A DNA stretch of 64,000 nucleotides from Colletes latitarsis. Its lineage: Eukaryota > Arthropoda > Insecta > Hymenoptera > Colletidae. Location: positions 44,278,001 to 44,342,000 of the forward strand of contig NW_027488365.1 in assembly GCF_051014445.1 (NCBI RefSeq). Reading direction: 5' to 3'. The stretch's first letter is position 1. Every line of letters begins with the position of its first letter. The notes beneath the pieces are model-generated. The model was not told the origin of the DNA. It did not search any database and saw only the letters and a program-made list of their open reading frames with translations. The translations under genes were made by a program, and so were the position numbers. Shown in pieces: positions 12,023-24,100 of the stretch.

Positions 12023-13073
12023 GAGGATAACACCGGTTAGGTCTGGGTTAGGTCTGGGATATGCGCGCATCTGGCTTATACTTTCGCCTTTTCCGCAAAC
12101 TTGTTGGCCAGATCCTGGGTTTTCCCGTGTTTGAATCACGTAGTAATGTGGTACCACACTGAGGCCCCACAATTAAACCTGGTTTCGATCAATATTTTAG
12201 AGGATAACACCGGTTAGGTCTGGGTTAGGTCTGGGATATGCGCGCATCTGGCTTATACTATCGCCTTTTTCGCAAACTTGTTGGCCAGATCCTGGTTTTT
12301 TTCCGTGTTTGAATCACGTAGTAATGTGGTACCACACTGATGCAGTCAATTAAACCTGGTTTCGATCAATATTTCAGAGGCTAACACCGGTTAGGTCTGG
12401 GTTAGGTCTGGGTTATGCCCGCATCTGGCTCATGATATTGCCCTCTTCGCATACTTGTTGACCAGATCCTGGGTTTTTTTCGTGTTTGATTCACGTAGTA
12501 ATGTTGTACCACACTGAGGCAGTCAATTAAACCTGGATTCGGACAGTATTTTAGAGGATAACACCGGTTAGGTCTGGGTTAGGTCTGGATTATGCCCGCA
12601 TCTGGCTCATGATTTTGACTTCTTCGCATACTTGTTGGCCAGATCCTGGGTTTTTTTCGTGTTTGAATCACGTAGTAATGTGGTAACACACTGAAGCAGT
12701 TAATTAAACCAGGTTTCGAACAATATTTTAGGGGATAACACCGGTTAGGTCTGGGTTAGGTCTGGGATATGCGCGCATCTGGCTTATACTTTCGCCTTTT
12801 TCGCAAACTTGTTGGCCAGATCCTGGGTTTTTTCCGTGTTTGAATCACGTAGTAATGTTGTACCACACTGAGGCAGTCATTTAAACCTGGTTTCGATCAA
12901 TATTTCACAGGATAACACCGGTTAGGTCTGGGTTATGCCCGCATCTGGCTCATGCTTTTGCCTTCTTCGCATACTTGTTGGCCAGATCCTGGGTTTTTTT
13001 CGTGTTTGAATCACGTAGTAATGTGGTAACACTCTGAAGCAGTCAATTAAACCAGGTTTCGATGAATATTTTA
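12023..13073 (+). repeat. 6-monomer duplication, copy 1 (1,051 bp)
   Basis: GAGGCTAACACC at 12,377 recurs at 13,427 and the GATGAATATTTT junction before 12,023 recurs before 13,074. This copy has GAGGCCCCACAATT where copy 2 has GAGGCAGTCAATT, which accounts for its one extra base. One monomer in each copy (near 12,908 and 13,958) is 11 bp short through loss of one sub-repeat. Confidence 0.9.
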
Positions 13074-14123
13074 GAGGATAACACCGGTTAGGTCTGGGTT
13101 AGGTGTGGGATATGCGCGCATCTGGCTTATACTTTCGCCTTTTCCGCAAACTTGTTGGCCAGATCCTGGGTTTTCCCGTGTTTGAATCACGTAGTAATGT
13201 GGTACCACACTGAGGCAGTCAATTAAACCTGGTTTCGATCAATATTTTAGAGGATAACACCGGTTAGGTCTGGGTTAGGTCTGGGATATGCGCGCATCTG
13301 GCTTATACTATCGCCTTTTTCGCAAACTTGTTGGCCAGATCCTGGTTTTTTCCCGTGTTTGAATCACGTAGTAATGTGGTACCACACTGATGCAGTCAAA
13401 TAAACCAGGTTTCGATCAATATTTCAGAGGCTAACACCGGTTAGGTCTGGGTTAGGTCTGGGTTATGCCCGCATCTGGCTCATGATTTTGCCCTCTTCGC
13501 ATACTTGTTGACCAGATCCTGGGTTTTTTTCGTGTTTGATTCACGTAGTAATGTTGTACCACACTGAGGCAGTCAATTAAACCTGGATTCGGACAGTATT
13601 TTAGAGGATAACACCGGTTAGGTCTGGGTTAGGTCTGGATTATGCCCGCATCTGGCTCATGATTTTGACTTCTTCGCATACTTGTTGGCCAGATCCTGGG
13701 TTTTTTTCGTGTTTGAATCACGTAGTAATGTGGTAACACACTGAAGCAGTTAATTAAACCAGGTTTCGATCAATATTTTAGGGGATAACACCGGTTAGGT
13801 CTGGGTTAGGTCTGGGATATGCGCGCATCTGGCTTATACTTTCGCCTTTTTCGCAAACTTGTTGGCCAGATCCTGGGTTTTTTCCGTGTTTGAATCACGT
13901 AGTAATGTTGTACCACACTGAGGCAGTCATTTAAACCTGGTTTCGATCAATATTTCACAGGATAACACCGGTTAGGTCTGGGTTATGCCCGCATCTGGCT
14001 CATGCTTTTGCCTTCTTCGCATACTTGTTGGCCAGATCCTGGGTTTTTTTCGTGTTTGAATCACGTAGTAATGTGGTAACACTCTGAAGCAGTCAATTAA
14101 ACCAGGTTTCGATGAATATTTTA
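13074..14123 (+). repeat. 6-monomer duplication, copy 2 (1,050 bp)
   Basis: The second 6-mer copy directly abuts the first and ends where the class B monomer at 14,124 begins. Small differences include CAAATAAACCAGG versus CAATTAAACCTGG near 13,400. The same pair, minus one monomer, is present in superunit copy 2 with GAGGCTAACACC at 19,786 and 20,659. Confidence 0.9.
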
Positions 14124-16185
14124 GAGGATAACACCGGTTAGGTCTGGGTTAGGTCTGGGATATGCGCGCATCTGGCTTATACTTTCGCCTTTTTCGCAAA
14201 CTTGTTGGCCAGATCCTGGGTTTTTTCCGTGTTTGAATCACGTAGTAATGTGGTACCACACTGAGGCAGTCAATTAAACCTGGTTTCGATCAATATTTCA
14301 CAGGATAACACCGGTTAGGTCTGGGTTAGGACTGGGTTATGCCCGCATCAGGCTCATGATTTTGCCTTCTTCGCATACTTGTTGGCCAGATCCTGGGTTT
14401 TTTTCGTGTTTGAATCACGTAGTAATGTGGGAACACACTGAAGGAGTCAATTAAACCTGGTTTCGATCAATATTTTAGAGGATAACACAGGTTAGGTCTG
14501 GGTTAGGTCTGGGTTATGCCCGCATCTGGCTCATGATTTTGCCTTCTTCGCATACTTGTTGGCCAGATCCTGGGTTTTTTTCGTGTTTGACTCACGTAGT
14601 AATGTGGTAACACACTGAAGCAGTCAATTAAACCTGGTTTCGATCAATATTTTAGAGGATAACACCGGTTAGGTCTGGGTTAGGTCTGGGTTATGCCCGC
14701 ATCTGGCTCATGATTTTGCTTTCTTCGCATACTTGTTGGCCAGATCCTGGGTTTTTTTCGTGTTTGAATCACGCAGTAATGTGGTAACACACTGAAGCAG
14801 TCAATTAAACTTGGTTTCGATCAATATTTTAGAGGATAACACCGGTTAGGTCTGAGTTAGGCCTGGGATATGCGCGCATCTGGCTTATACTTTCGCTTTA
14901 TGCGCAAACTTGTTGGCCAGATCCTGGGTTTTTTCCGTGTTTGAATCACGTAGTAATGTGGTAACACACTGAAGCAGTCAATTAAACCCGGTTTCGATCA
15001 ATATTTTAGAGGATAACACCGGTTAGGTCTGGGTTAGGTCTGGTATATGCGCGCATCTGGCTTATACTTTCGCCTTTTTCGCAAACTTCTTGGCCAGATC
15101 ATGGGTTTTGTCCGTGTTTGAATAACGTAGTAATGTTGTACCACACTGATGCAGTCAATTAAACCTGGATTCGGACAGTATTTTAGAGGATAACACCGGT
15201 TAGGTCTGGGTTAGGTCTGGGTTATGCCCGCATCTGGCTCATGATTTTGCCTTCTTCGCATACTTGTTGGCCAGATCCTGGGTTTTTTTCGTGTTTGAAT
15301 CACGTAGTAATGTGGTAACACACTGAAGCAGTCAATTAAACCTCGTTTCGATCAATATTTTAGAGGATAACACCGGTTAGGACTGGGTTAGGTCTGGGTT
15401 GTGCCCGCATCTGGCTCATGATTTTGCCTTCTTCGCATACTTGTTGGCCAGATCCTGGGTTTTTTTCGTGTTTGAATCACGTAGTAATGTGGTAACACAC
15501 TGAAGCAGTCAATTAAACCTGGTTTCGATCAATATTTTAGAGGATAACACCGGTTAGGTCTGGGTTAGGTCTGGGTTATGCCCGCATCTGGCTCATGATT
15601 TTGCCTTCTTCGCATACTTGTTGGCCAGATCCTGGGTTTTTGTCGTATATGAATCACGTGGTAATGTGGTAACACACTGATGCAGTCAATTAAACCTGGT
15701 TTCATCAATATTTTAGAGGATAACACCGGTTAGGTCAGGGTTAGGTCTGGGTTATGCCCGCATCTGGCTTATACATTCGCCTTTTTCGCAAACTTGTTGG
15801 CTAGATCCTGGGTTTTTTTCGTGTTTGAATCGCGTAGTAATGTGGTAACACAATGAAGAAGTCAATTAACCCTGGTTTCGATCCATATTTTGGAGGATAA
15901 CACCGGTTAGGTCTGGGTTAGGTCTGGGTTATGCCCGCATCTCGCTCATGATTTTGCCTTTTTCGCATACTTGTTGGCCAGATCCTGGGTTTTTTTAGTG
16001 TTTGAATCACGTAGGCATGTGGTAACACACTGAAGCAGTCAATTAAACCTGGTTTCGATCAATATTTCAAAGGATAACACCCGTTAGGTCTGGGTTAGGT
16101 CCGGGATATGCCCGCATCTGGCTCATGATTTTGCCTTCTTCGCATACTTGTCGGCCAGATCCTGGGTTTTTTTCGTGTTTGAATC
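13979..16185 (+). repeat. Duplicate of 9,224-11,430 at 4,755-bp offset
   Basis: The GCTTTATGCGC monomer (10,140/14,895), AAACCTCGTTTCG (10,585/15,340) and the CGTATATGAATC monomer (10,892/15,647) all keep a 4,755-bp offset. Monomer order is the same throughout. The match ends at about 16,185, where GCAGTAATG with ACACACTG becomes GTAGTAATG with ACACTCTG. Confidence 0.85.
14124..14300 (+). repeat. Reference monomer, class B (177 bp)
   Basis: This class differs from class A in linked blocks. It has GGGATATGCGCGCATCTGG, CTTATACTTTCGCC, TTTTTCGCAAACTTG, a T6 run before CCGTG, and GGTACCACACTGAGGCAG. The GTACC change makes a perfect 12-bp palindrome, TGTGGTACCACA. Many monomers in the array are A/B hybrids switching class part-way along, which suggests recombination within monomers. 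Class B is frequent left of 31 kb; on the right a relative with CTTACACTTTCGCCATTTTC is common. Confidence 0.9.
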
Positions 16186-18016
16186 ACGTAGTAATGTGGT
16201 AACACTCTGAAGCAGTCAATTAAACCAGGTTTCGATGAATATTTTAGAGGATAACACCGGTTAGGTCTGGGTTAGGTCTGGGATATGCGCGCATCTGGCT
16301 TATACTTTCGCCTTTTTCGCAAACTTGTTGGCCAGATCCTGGGTTTTTTCCGCGTTTGAATCACATAGTAATGTGGTACCACACTGAGGCAGTCAATTAA
16401 ACCTGGTTTCGATCAATATTTCACAGGATAACACCGGTTTAGTCTGGGTTAGGTCTGGGTTATGCCCGCATCAGGCTCATGATTTTGCCTTCCTCGCATA
16501 CTTGTTGGCCAGATCCTGGGTTTTTTTCGTGATTGAATCACGTAGTAATGTGGTACCACACTGAGGCAGTCAATTAAACCTGAATTCGGACAGTATTTTA
16601 GAGGATAACACCGGTTAGGTCTGGGTTAGGTCTGGGTTATGCCCGCATCTGGCTCATGATTTTGCCTTCTTCGCATACTTGTTGGCCAGATCCTGGGTTT
16701 TTTTCGTGTTTGAATCACGTAGTAATGTGGTAACACACTGAAACAGTTAATTAAACCTGGTTTCGATCAATATTTCAGAGGATAACACCCGTTAGGTCTG
16801 GGTTAGGTCCGGGATATGCCCGCATCTGGCTCATGATTTTGCCTTCTTCGCATACTTGTTGGCCAGATCCTGGGTTTTTTTCGTGTTTGAATCACGTAGT
16901 AATGTGGTAACACTCTCAAGCAGTCAATTAAACCAGGTTTCGATGAATATTTTAGAGGATAACACCGGTTAGGTCTGGGTTAGGTCTGGGATATGCGCGC
17001 ATCTGGCTTATACTTTCGCCTTTTTCGCAAACTTGTTGGCCAGATCCTTGGTTTTTTTCGTGTTTGAATCACGTAGGCATGTGGTAACACACTGAAGCAG
17101 TCAATTAAACCTGGTTTCGATCAATATTTTAGAGGATAACACCGGTTAGGTCAGGGTTAGGTCTGGGTTATGCCCGCATCTGGCTTATACATTCGCCTTT
17201 TTCGCAAACTTGTTGGCTAGATCCTGGGTTTTTTTTGGGTTTGAATCACGTAGTAATGTGGTACGACACAGAAACAAGCCATTAAACCTGGATTCGGACA
17301 GTATTTTAGAGGATAACACCGGTTAGGTCTGGGTTAGGTCTGGTATATGCGCGCATCTGGCTCATGATTTTGCCCTCTTCGCATACTTGTTGACCAGATC
17401 CTGGTTTTTTTTCGTGTTTGATTCACGTAGTAATGTTGTACCACACTGAGGCAGTCAATTAAACCTGGATTCGGACAGTATTTTAGAGGATAACACCGGT
17501 TAGGTGTGGGTTAGGTCTGGGTTATGCCCGCATCTGGCTCATGATTTTGCCTTCTTCGCATACTTGTTGGCCAGATCCTGGGTTTTTTTCGTGTTTGAAT
17601 CACGTAGTAATGTGGTACCACCCTGATGCAGTCAATTAAACCTGGTTTCGATGAATATTTTAGAGGATAACACCGGTTAGGACTGGGTTAGGTCTGGGAT
17701 ATGCGCGCATCTCGCTTATACTATCGCCTTTTTCGCAAACTTGTTGGCAAGATCCTGGGTTTTTTCCGTGTTTGAATCACGTAGTAATGTGGTACCACAC
17801 TGATGCAGTCAATTAAACCTGGTTTCGATGAATATTTTAGAGGATAACACCGGTTAGGACTGGGTTAGGTCTGGGTTATGCCCGCATCTGGCTCATGATT
17901 TTGCCTTCTTCGCATACTTGTTGGCCAGATCCTGGGTTTTTTTCGTGTTTGAATCACGTAGTAATGTGGTAACACACTGAAGCAGTCAATTAAACCTGGT
18001 TTCGATCAATATTTTA

Positions 18017-18193
18017 GAGGATAACACCGGTTAGGTCTGGGTTAGGTCTGGGTTATGCCCGCATCTGGCTCATGATTTTGCCTTCTTCGCATACTTGTTG
18101 GCCAGATCCTGGGTTTTTTTCGTGTTTGAATCACGTAGTAATGTGGTAACACACTGAAGCAGTCAATTAAACCTGGTTTCGATCAATATTTTA
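18017..18193 (+). repeat. Reference monomer, class A (177 bp)
   Basis: This is a clean example of the commonest class. Its diagnostic segments are GGGTTATGCCCGCATCTGG, CTCATGATTTTGCCTTCTTC, GCATACTTG, a T7 run before CGTG, and GGTAACACACTGAAGCAG. It is found throughout the window in both halves. It carries two copies of the 11-bp sub-repeat and six CpG sites. Confidence 0.93.
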
Positions 18194-21100
18194 GAGGATA
18201 ACACCGGTTAGGTCTGGGTTAGGTCTGGGTTATGCCCGCATCTGGCTCATGATTTTGCCTTCTTCGCATACTTGTTGGCCAGATCCTGGGTTTTTTTCGT
18301 ATATGAATCACGTGGTAATGTGGTAACACACTGAAGCAGTCAATTAAACCTGGTTTCATCAATATTTTAGAGGATAACACCGGTTAGGTCAGGGTTAGGT
18401 CTGGGTTATGCCCGCATCTGGCTTATACATTCGCCTTTTTCGCAAACTTGTTGGCTAGATCCTGGGTTTTTTTCGTGTTTGAATCGCGTAGTAATGTGGT
18501 AACACAATGAAGAAGTCAATTAACCCTGGTTTCGATCCATATTTTGGAGGATAACACCGGTTAGGTCTGGGTTAGGTCTGGGTTATGCCCGCATCTCGCT
18601 CATGATTTTGCCTTTTTCGCATACTTGTTGGCCAGATCCTGGGTTTTTTTAGTGTTTGAATCACGTAGGCATGTGGTAACACACTGAAGCAGTCAATTAA
18701 ACCTGGTTTCGATCAATATTTCAAAGGATAACACCCGTTAGGTCTGGGTTAGGTCCGGGATATGCCCGCATCTGGCTCATGATTTTGCCTTCTTCGCATA
18801 CTTGTCGGCCAGATCCTGGGTTTTTTTCGTGTTTGAATCACGCAGTAATGTGGTAACACACTGAAGCAGTCAATTAAACCTGGTTTCGATCAATATTTTA
18901 GAGGATAACACCGGTTAGGTCTGAGTTAGGTCTGGGATATGCGCGCATCTGGCTTATACTTTCGCTTTATGCGCAAACTTGGTGGCCAGATCCTGGGTTT
19001 TTTCCGTGTTTGAATCACGTAGTAATGTGGTAACACACTGAAGCAGTCAATTAAACCCGGTTTCGATCAATATTTTAGAGGATAACACCGGTTAGGTCTG
19101 GGTTAGGTCTGGTATATGCGCGCATCTGGCTTATACTTTCGCCTTTTTCGCAAACTTCTTGGCCAGATCATGGGTTTTTTCCGTGTTTGAATAACGTAGT
19201 AATGTTGTACCACACTGATGCAGTCAATTAAACCTGGATTCGGACAGTATTTTAGAGGATAACACCGGTTAGGTCTGGGTTAGGTCTGGGTTATGCCCGC
19301 ATCTGGCTCATGATTTTGCCTTCTTCGCATACTTGTTGGCCAGATCCTGGGTTTTTTTCGTGTTTGAATCACGTAGTAATGTGGTAACACTCTGAAGCAG
19401 TCAACTAAACCAGGTTTCGATGAATATTTTAGAGGATAACACCGGTTAGGTCTGGGTTAGGTCTGGGATATGCGCGCATCTGGCTTATACTTTCGCCTTT
19501 TCCGCAAACTTGTTGGCCAGATCCTGGGTTTTCCCGTGTTTGAATCACGTAGTAATGTGGTACCACACTGAGGCCCCACAATTAAACCTGGTTTCGATCA
19601 ATATTTTAGAGGATAACACCGGTTAGGTCTGGGTTAGGTCTGGGATATGCGCGCATCTGGCTTATACTATCGCCTTTTTCGCAAACTTGTTGGCCAGATC
19701 CTGGTTTTTTTCCGTGTTTGAATCACGTAGTAATGTGGTACCACACTGATGCAGTCAATTAAACCTGGTTTCGATCAATATTTCAGAGGCTAACACCGGT
19801 TAGGTCTGGGTTAGGTCTGGGTTATGCCCGCATCTGGCTCATGATATTGCCCTCTTCGCATACTTGTTGACCAGATCCTGGGTTTTTTTCGTGTTTGATT
19901 CACGTAGTAATGTTGTACCACACTGAGGCAGTCAATTAAACCTGGATTCGGACAGTATTTTAGAGGATAACACCGGTTAGGTCTGGGTTAGGTCTGGATT
20001 ATGCCCGCATCTGGCTCATGATTTTGACTTCTTCGCAAACTTGTTGGCCAGATCCTGGGTTTTTTCCGTGTTTGAATCACGTAGTAATGTTGTACCACAC
20101 TGAGGCAGTCATTTAAACCTGGTTTCGATCAATATTTCACAGGATAACACCGGTTAGGTCTGGGTTATGCCCGCATCTGGCTCATGCTTTTGCCTTCTTC
20201 GCATACTTGTTGGCCAGATCCTGGGTTTTTTTCGTGTTTGAATCACGTAGTAATGTGGTAACACTCTGAAGCAGTCAATTAAACCAGGTTTCGATGAATA
20301 TTTTAGAGGATAACACCGGTTAGGTCTGGGTTAGGTCTGGGATATGCGCGCATCTGGCTTATACTTTCGCCTTTTCCGCAAACTTGTTGGCCAGATCCTG
20401 GGTTTTCCCGTGTTTGAATCACGTAGTAATGTGGTACCACACTGAGGCAGTCAATTAAACCTGGTTTCGATCAATATTTTAGAGGATAACACCGGTTAGG
20501 TCTGGGTTAGGTCTGGGATATGCGCGCATCTGGCTTATACTATCGCCTTTTTCGCAAACTTGTTGGCCAGATCCTGGTTTTTTCCCGTGTTTGAATCACG
20601 TAGTAATGTGGTACCACACTGATGCAGTCAAATAAACCAGGTTTCGATCAATATTTCAGAGGCTAACACCGGTTAGGTCTGGGTTAGGTCTGGGTTATGC
20701 CCGCATCTGGCTCATGATTTTGCCCTCTTCGCATACTTGTTGACCAGATCCTGGGTTTTTTTCGTGTTTGATTCACGTAGTAATGTTGTACCACACTGAG
20801 GCAGTCAATTAAACCTGGATTCGGACAGTATTTTAGAGGATAACACCGGTTAGGTCTGGGTTAGGTCTGGATTATGCCCGCATCTGGCTCATGATTTTGA
20901 CTTCTTCGCATACTTGTTGGCCAGATCCTGGGTTTTTTTCGTGTTTGAATCACGTAGTAATGTGGTAACACACTGAAGCAGTTAATTAAACCAGGTTTCG
21001 ATCAATATTTTAGGGGATAACACCGGTTAGGTCTGGGTTAGGTCTGGGATATGCGCGCATCTGGCTTATACTTTCGCCTTTTTCGCAAACTTGTTGGCCA

Positions 21101-24100
21101 GATCCTGGGTTTTTTCCGTGTTTGAATCACGTAGTAATGTTGTACCACACTGAGGCAGTCATTTAAACCTGGTTTCGATCAATATTTCACAGGATAACAC
21201 CGGTTAGGTCTGGGTTATGCCCGCATCTGGCTCATGCTTTTGCCTTCTTCGCATACTTGTTGGCCAGATCCTGGGTTTTTTTCGTGTTTGAATCACGTAG
21301 TAATGTGGTAACACTCTGAAGCAGTCAATTAAACCAGGTTTCGATGAATATTTTAGAGGATAACACCGGTTAGGTCTGGGTTAGGTCTGGGATATGCGCG
21401 CATCTGGCTTATACTTTCGCCTTTTTCGCAAACTTGTTGGCCAGATCCTGGGTTTTTTCCGTGTTTGAATCACGTAGTAATGTGGTACCACACTGAGGCA
21501 GTCAATTAAACCTGGTTTCGATCAATATTTCACAGGATAACACCGGTTAGGTCTGGGTTAGGTCTGGGTTATGCCCGCATCAGGCTCATGATTTTGCCTT
21601 CTTCGCATACTTGTTGGCCAGATCCTGGGTTTTTTTCGTGTTTGAATCACGTAGTAATGTGGGAACACACTGAAGGAGTCAATTAAACCTGGTTTCGATC
21701 AATATTTTAGAGGATAACACCGGTTAGGTCTGGGTTAGGTCTGGGTTATGCCCGCATCTGGCTCATGATTTTGCCTTCTTCGCATACTTGTTGGCCAGAT
21801 CCTGGGTTTTTTTCGTGTTTGACTCACGTAGTAATGTGGTAACACACTGAAGCAGTCAATTAAACCTGGTTTCGATCAATATTTTAGAGGATAACACCGG
21901 TTAGGTCTGGGTTAGGTCTGGGTTATGCCCGCATCTGGCTCATGATTTTGCTTTCTTCGCATACTTGTTGGCCAGATCCTGGGTTTTTTTCGTGTTTGAA
22001 TCACGCAGTAATGTGGTAACACACTGAAGCAGTCAATTAAACTTGGTTTCGATCAATATTTTAGAGGATAACAACGGTTAGGTCTGAGTTAGGCCTGGGA
22101 TATGCGCGCATCTGGCTTATACTTTCGCTTTATGCGCAAACTTGTTGGCCAGATCCTGGGTTTTTTCCGTGTTTGAATCACGTAGTAATGTGGTAACACA
22201 CTGAAGCAGTCAATTAAACCCGGTTTCGATCAATATTTTAGAGGATAACACCGGTTAGGTCTGGGTTAGGTCTGGTATATGCGCGCATCTGGCTTATACT
22301 TTCGCCTTTTTCGCAAACTTCTTGGCCAGATCATGGGTTTTTTCCGTGTTTGAATAACGTAGTAATGTTGTACCACACTGATGCAGTCAATTAAACCTGG
22401 ATTCGGACAGTATTTTAGAGGATAACACCGGTTAGGTCTGGGTTAGGTCTGGGTTATGCCCGCATCTGGCTCATGATTTTGCCTTCTTCGCATACTTGTT
22501 GGCCAGATCCTGGGTTTTTTTTCGTGTTTGAATCACGTAGTAATGTGGTAACACACTGAAGCAGTCAATTAAACCTCGTTTCGATCAATATTTTAGAGGA
22601 TAACACCGGTTAGGACTGGGTTAGGTCTGGGTTGTGCCCGCATCTGGCTCATGATTTTGCCTTCTTCGCATACTTGTTGGCCAGATCCTGGGTTTTTTTC
22701 GTGTTTGAATCACGTAGTAATGTGGTAACACACTGAAGCAGTCAATTAAACCTGGTTTCGATCAATATTTTAGAGGATAACACCGGTTAGGTCTGGGTTA
22801 GGTCTGGGTTATGCCCGCATCTGGCTCATGATTTTGCCTTCTTCGCATACTTGTTGGCCAGATCCTGGGTTTTTGTCGTATATGAATCACGTGGTAATGT
22901 GGTAACACACTGATGCAGTCAATTAAACCTGGTTTCATCAATATTTTAGAGGATAACACCGGTTAGGTCAGGGTTAGGTCTGGGTTATGCCCGCATCTGG
23001 CTTATACATTCGCCTTTTTCGCAAACTTGTTGGCTAGATCCTGGGTTTTTTTCGTGTTTGAATCGCGTAGTAATGTGGTAACACAATGAAGAAGTCAATT
23101 AACCCTGGTTTCGATCCATATTTTGGAGGATAACACCGGTTAGGTCTGGGTTAGGTCTGGGTTATGCCCGCATCTCGCTCATGATTTTGCCTTTTTCGCA
23201 TACTTGTTGGCCAGATCCTGGGTTTTTTTAGTGTTTGAATCACGTAGGCATGTGGTAACACACTGAAGCAGTCAATTAAACCTGGTTTCGATCAATATTT
23301 CAAAGGATAACACCCGTTAGGTCTGGGTTAGGTCCGGGATATGCCCGCATCTGGCTCATGATTTTGCCTTCTTCGCATACTTGTCGGCCAGATCCTGGGT
23401 TTTTTTCGTGTTTGAATCACGTAGTAATGTGGTAACACTCTGAAGCAGTCAATTAAACCAGGTTTCGATGAATATTTTAGAGGATAACACCGGTTAGGTC
23501 TGGGTTAGGTCTGGGATATGCGCGCATCTGGCTTATACTTTCGCCTTTTTCGCAAACTTGTTGGCCAGATCCTGGGTTTTTTCCGCGTTTGAATCACATA
23601 GTAATGTGGTACCACACTGAGGCAGTCAATTAAACCTGGTTTCGATCAATATTTCACAGGATAACACCGGTTTAGTCTGGGTTAGGTCTGGGTTATGCCC
23701 GCATCAGGCTCATGATTTTGCCTTCCTCGCATACTTGTTGGCCAGATCCTGGGTTTTTTTCGTGATTGAATCACGTAGTAATGTGGTACCACACTGAGGC
23801 AGTCAATTAAACCTGAATTCGGACAGTATTTTAGAGGATAACACCGGTTAGGTCTGGGTTAGGTCTGGGTTATGCCCGCATCTGGCTCATGATTTTGCCT
23901 TCTTCGCATACTTGTTGGCCAGATCCTGGGTTTTTTTCGTGTTTGAATCACGTAGTAATGTGGTAACACACTGAAACAGTTAATTAAACCTGGTTTCGAT
24001 CAATATTTCAGAGGATAACACCCGTTAGGTCTGGGTTAGGTCCGGGATATGCCCGCATCTGGCTCATGATTTTGCCTTCTTCGCATACTTGTCGGCCAGA

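Larger units (their letters stand above)
10785..18193 (+). repeat. Superunit L, copy 1 (7,409 bp, about 42 monomers)
   Basis: Rare markers fix the register with copy 2. CGTATATGAATC is at 10,892 and again 7,409 bp later, GCTTTATGCGC at 11,555/18,964, and the unique GAGGCCCCAC at 12,161/19,570. From about 12,908 the offset drops to 7,232-7,233, as seen at GTACGACACA (17,261/24,494). The unit contains a 6-mer tandem duplication (12,023-14,123) and a 4,755-bp-offset copy of 9,224-11,430, so it is itself composite. Confidence 0.92.

Noticed and set aside
18023..18056. Telomeric DNA or interstitial telomere tract
   Set aside because: TTAGG appears only as part of an 11-bp sub-repeat present twice per monomer; there is no run of consecutive telomere units anywhere in the window.
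18059..18076. Possible CENP-B box on the minus strand (GAGCCAGATGCGGG region)
   Set aside because: The spacing fits, but two of the nine essential bases differ (TGAG in place of TTCG). By a rough estimate a 7-of-9 match somewhere in a 177-bp monomer is quite likely by chance.
18100..18125. T7 run as a terminator after the CCAG-ATC-CTGG dyad
   Set aside because: It looks like a hairpin plus T-tract, but the stem is only 4 bp, it occurs in every monomer, and nothing upstream is a transcription unit.
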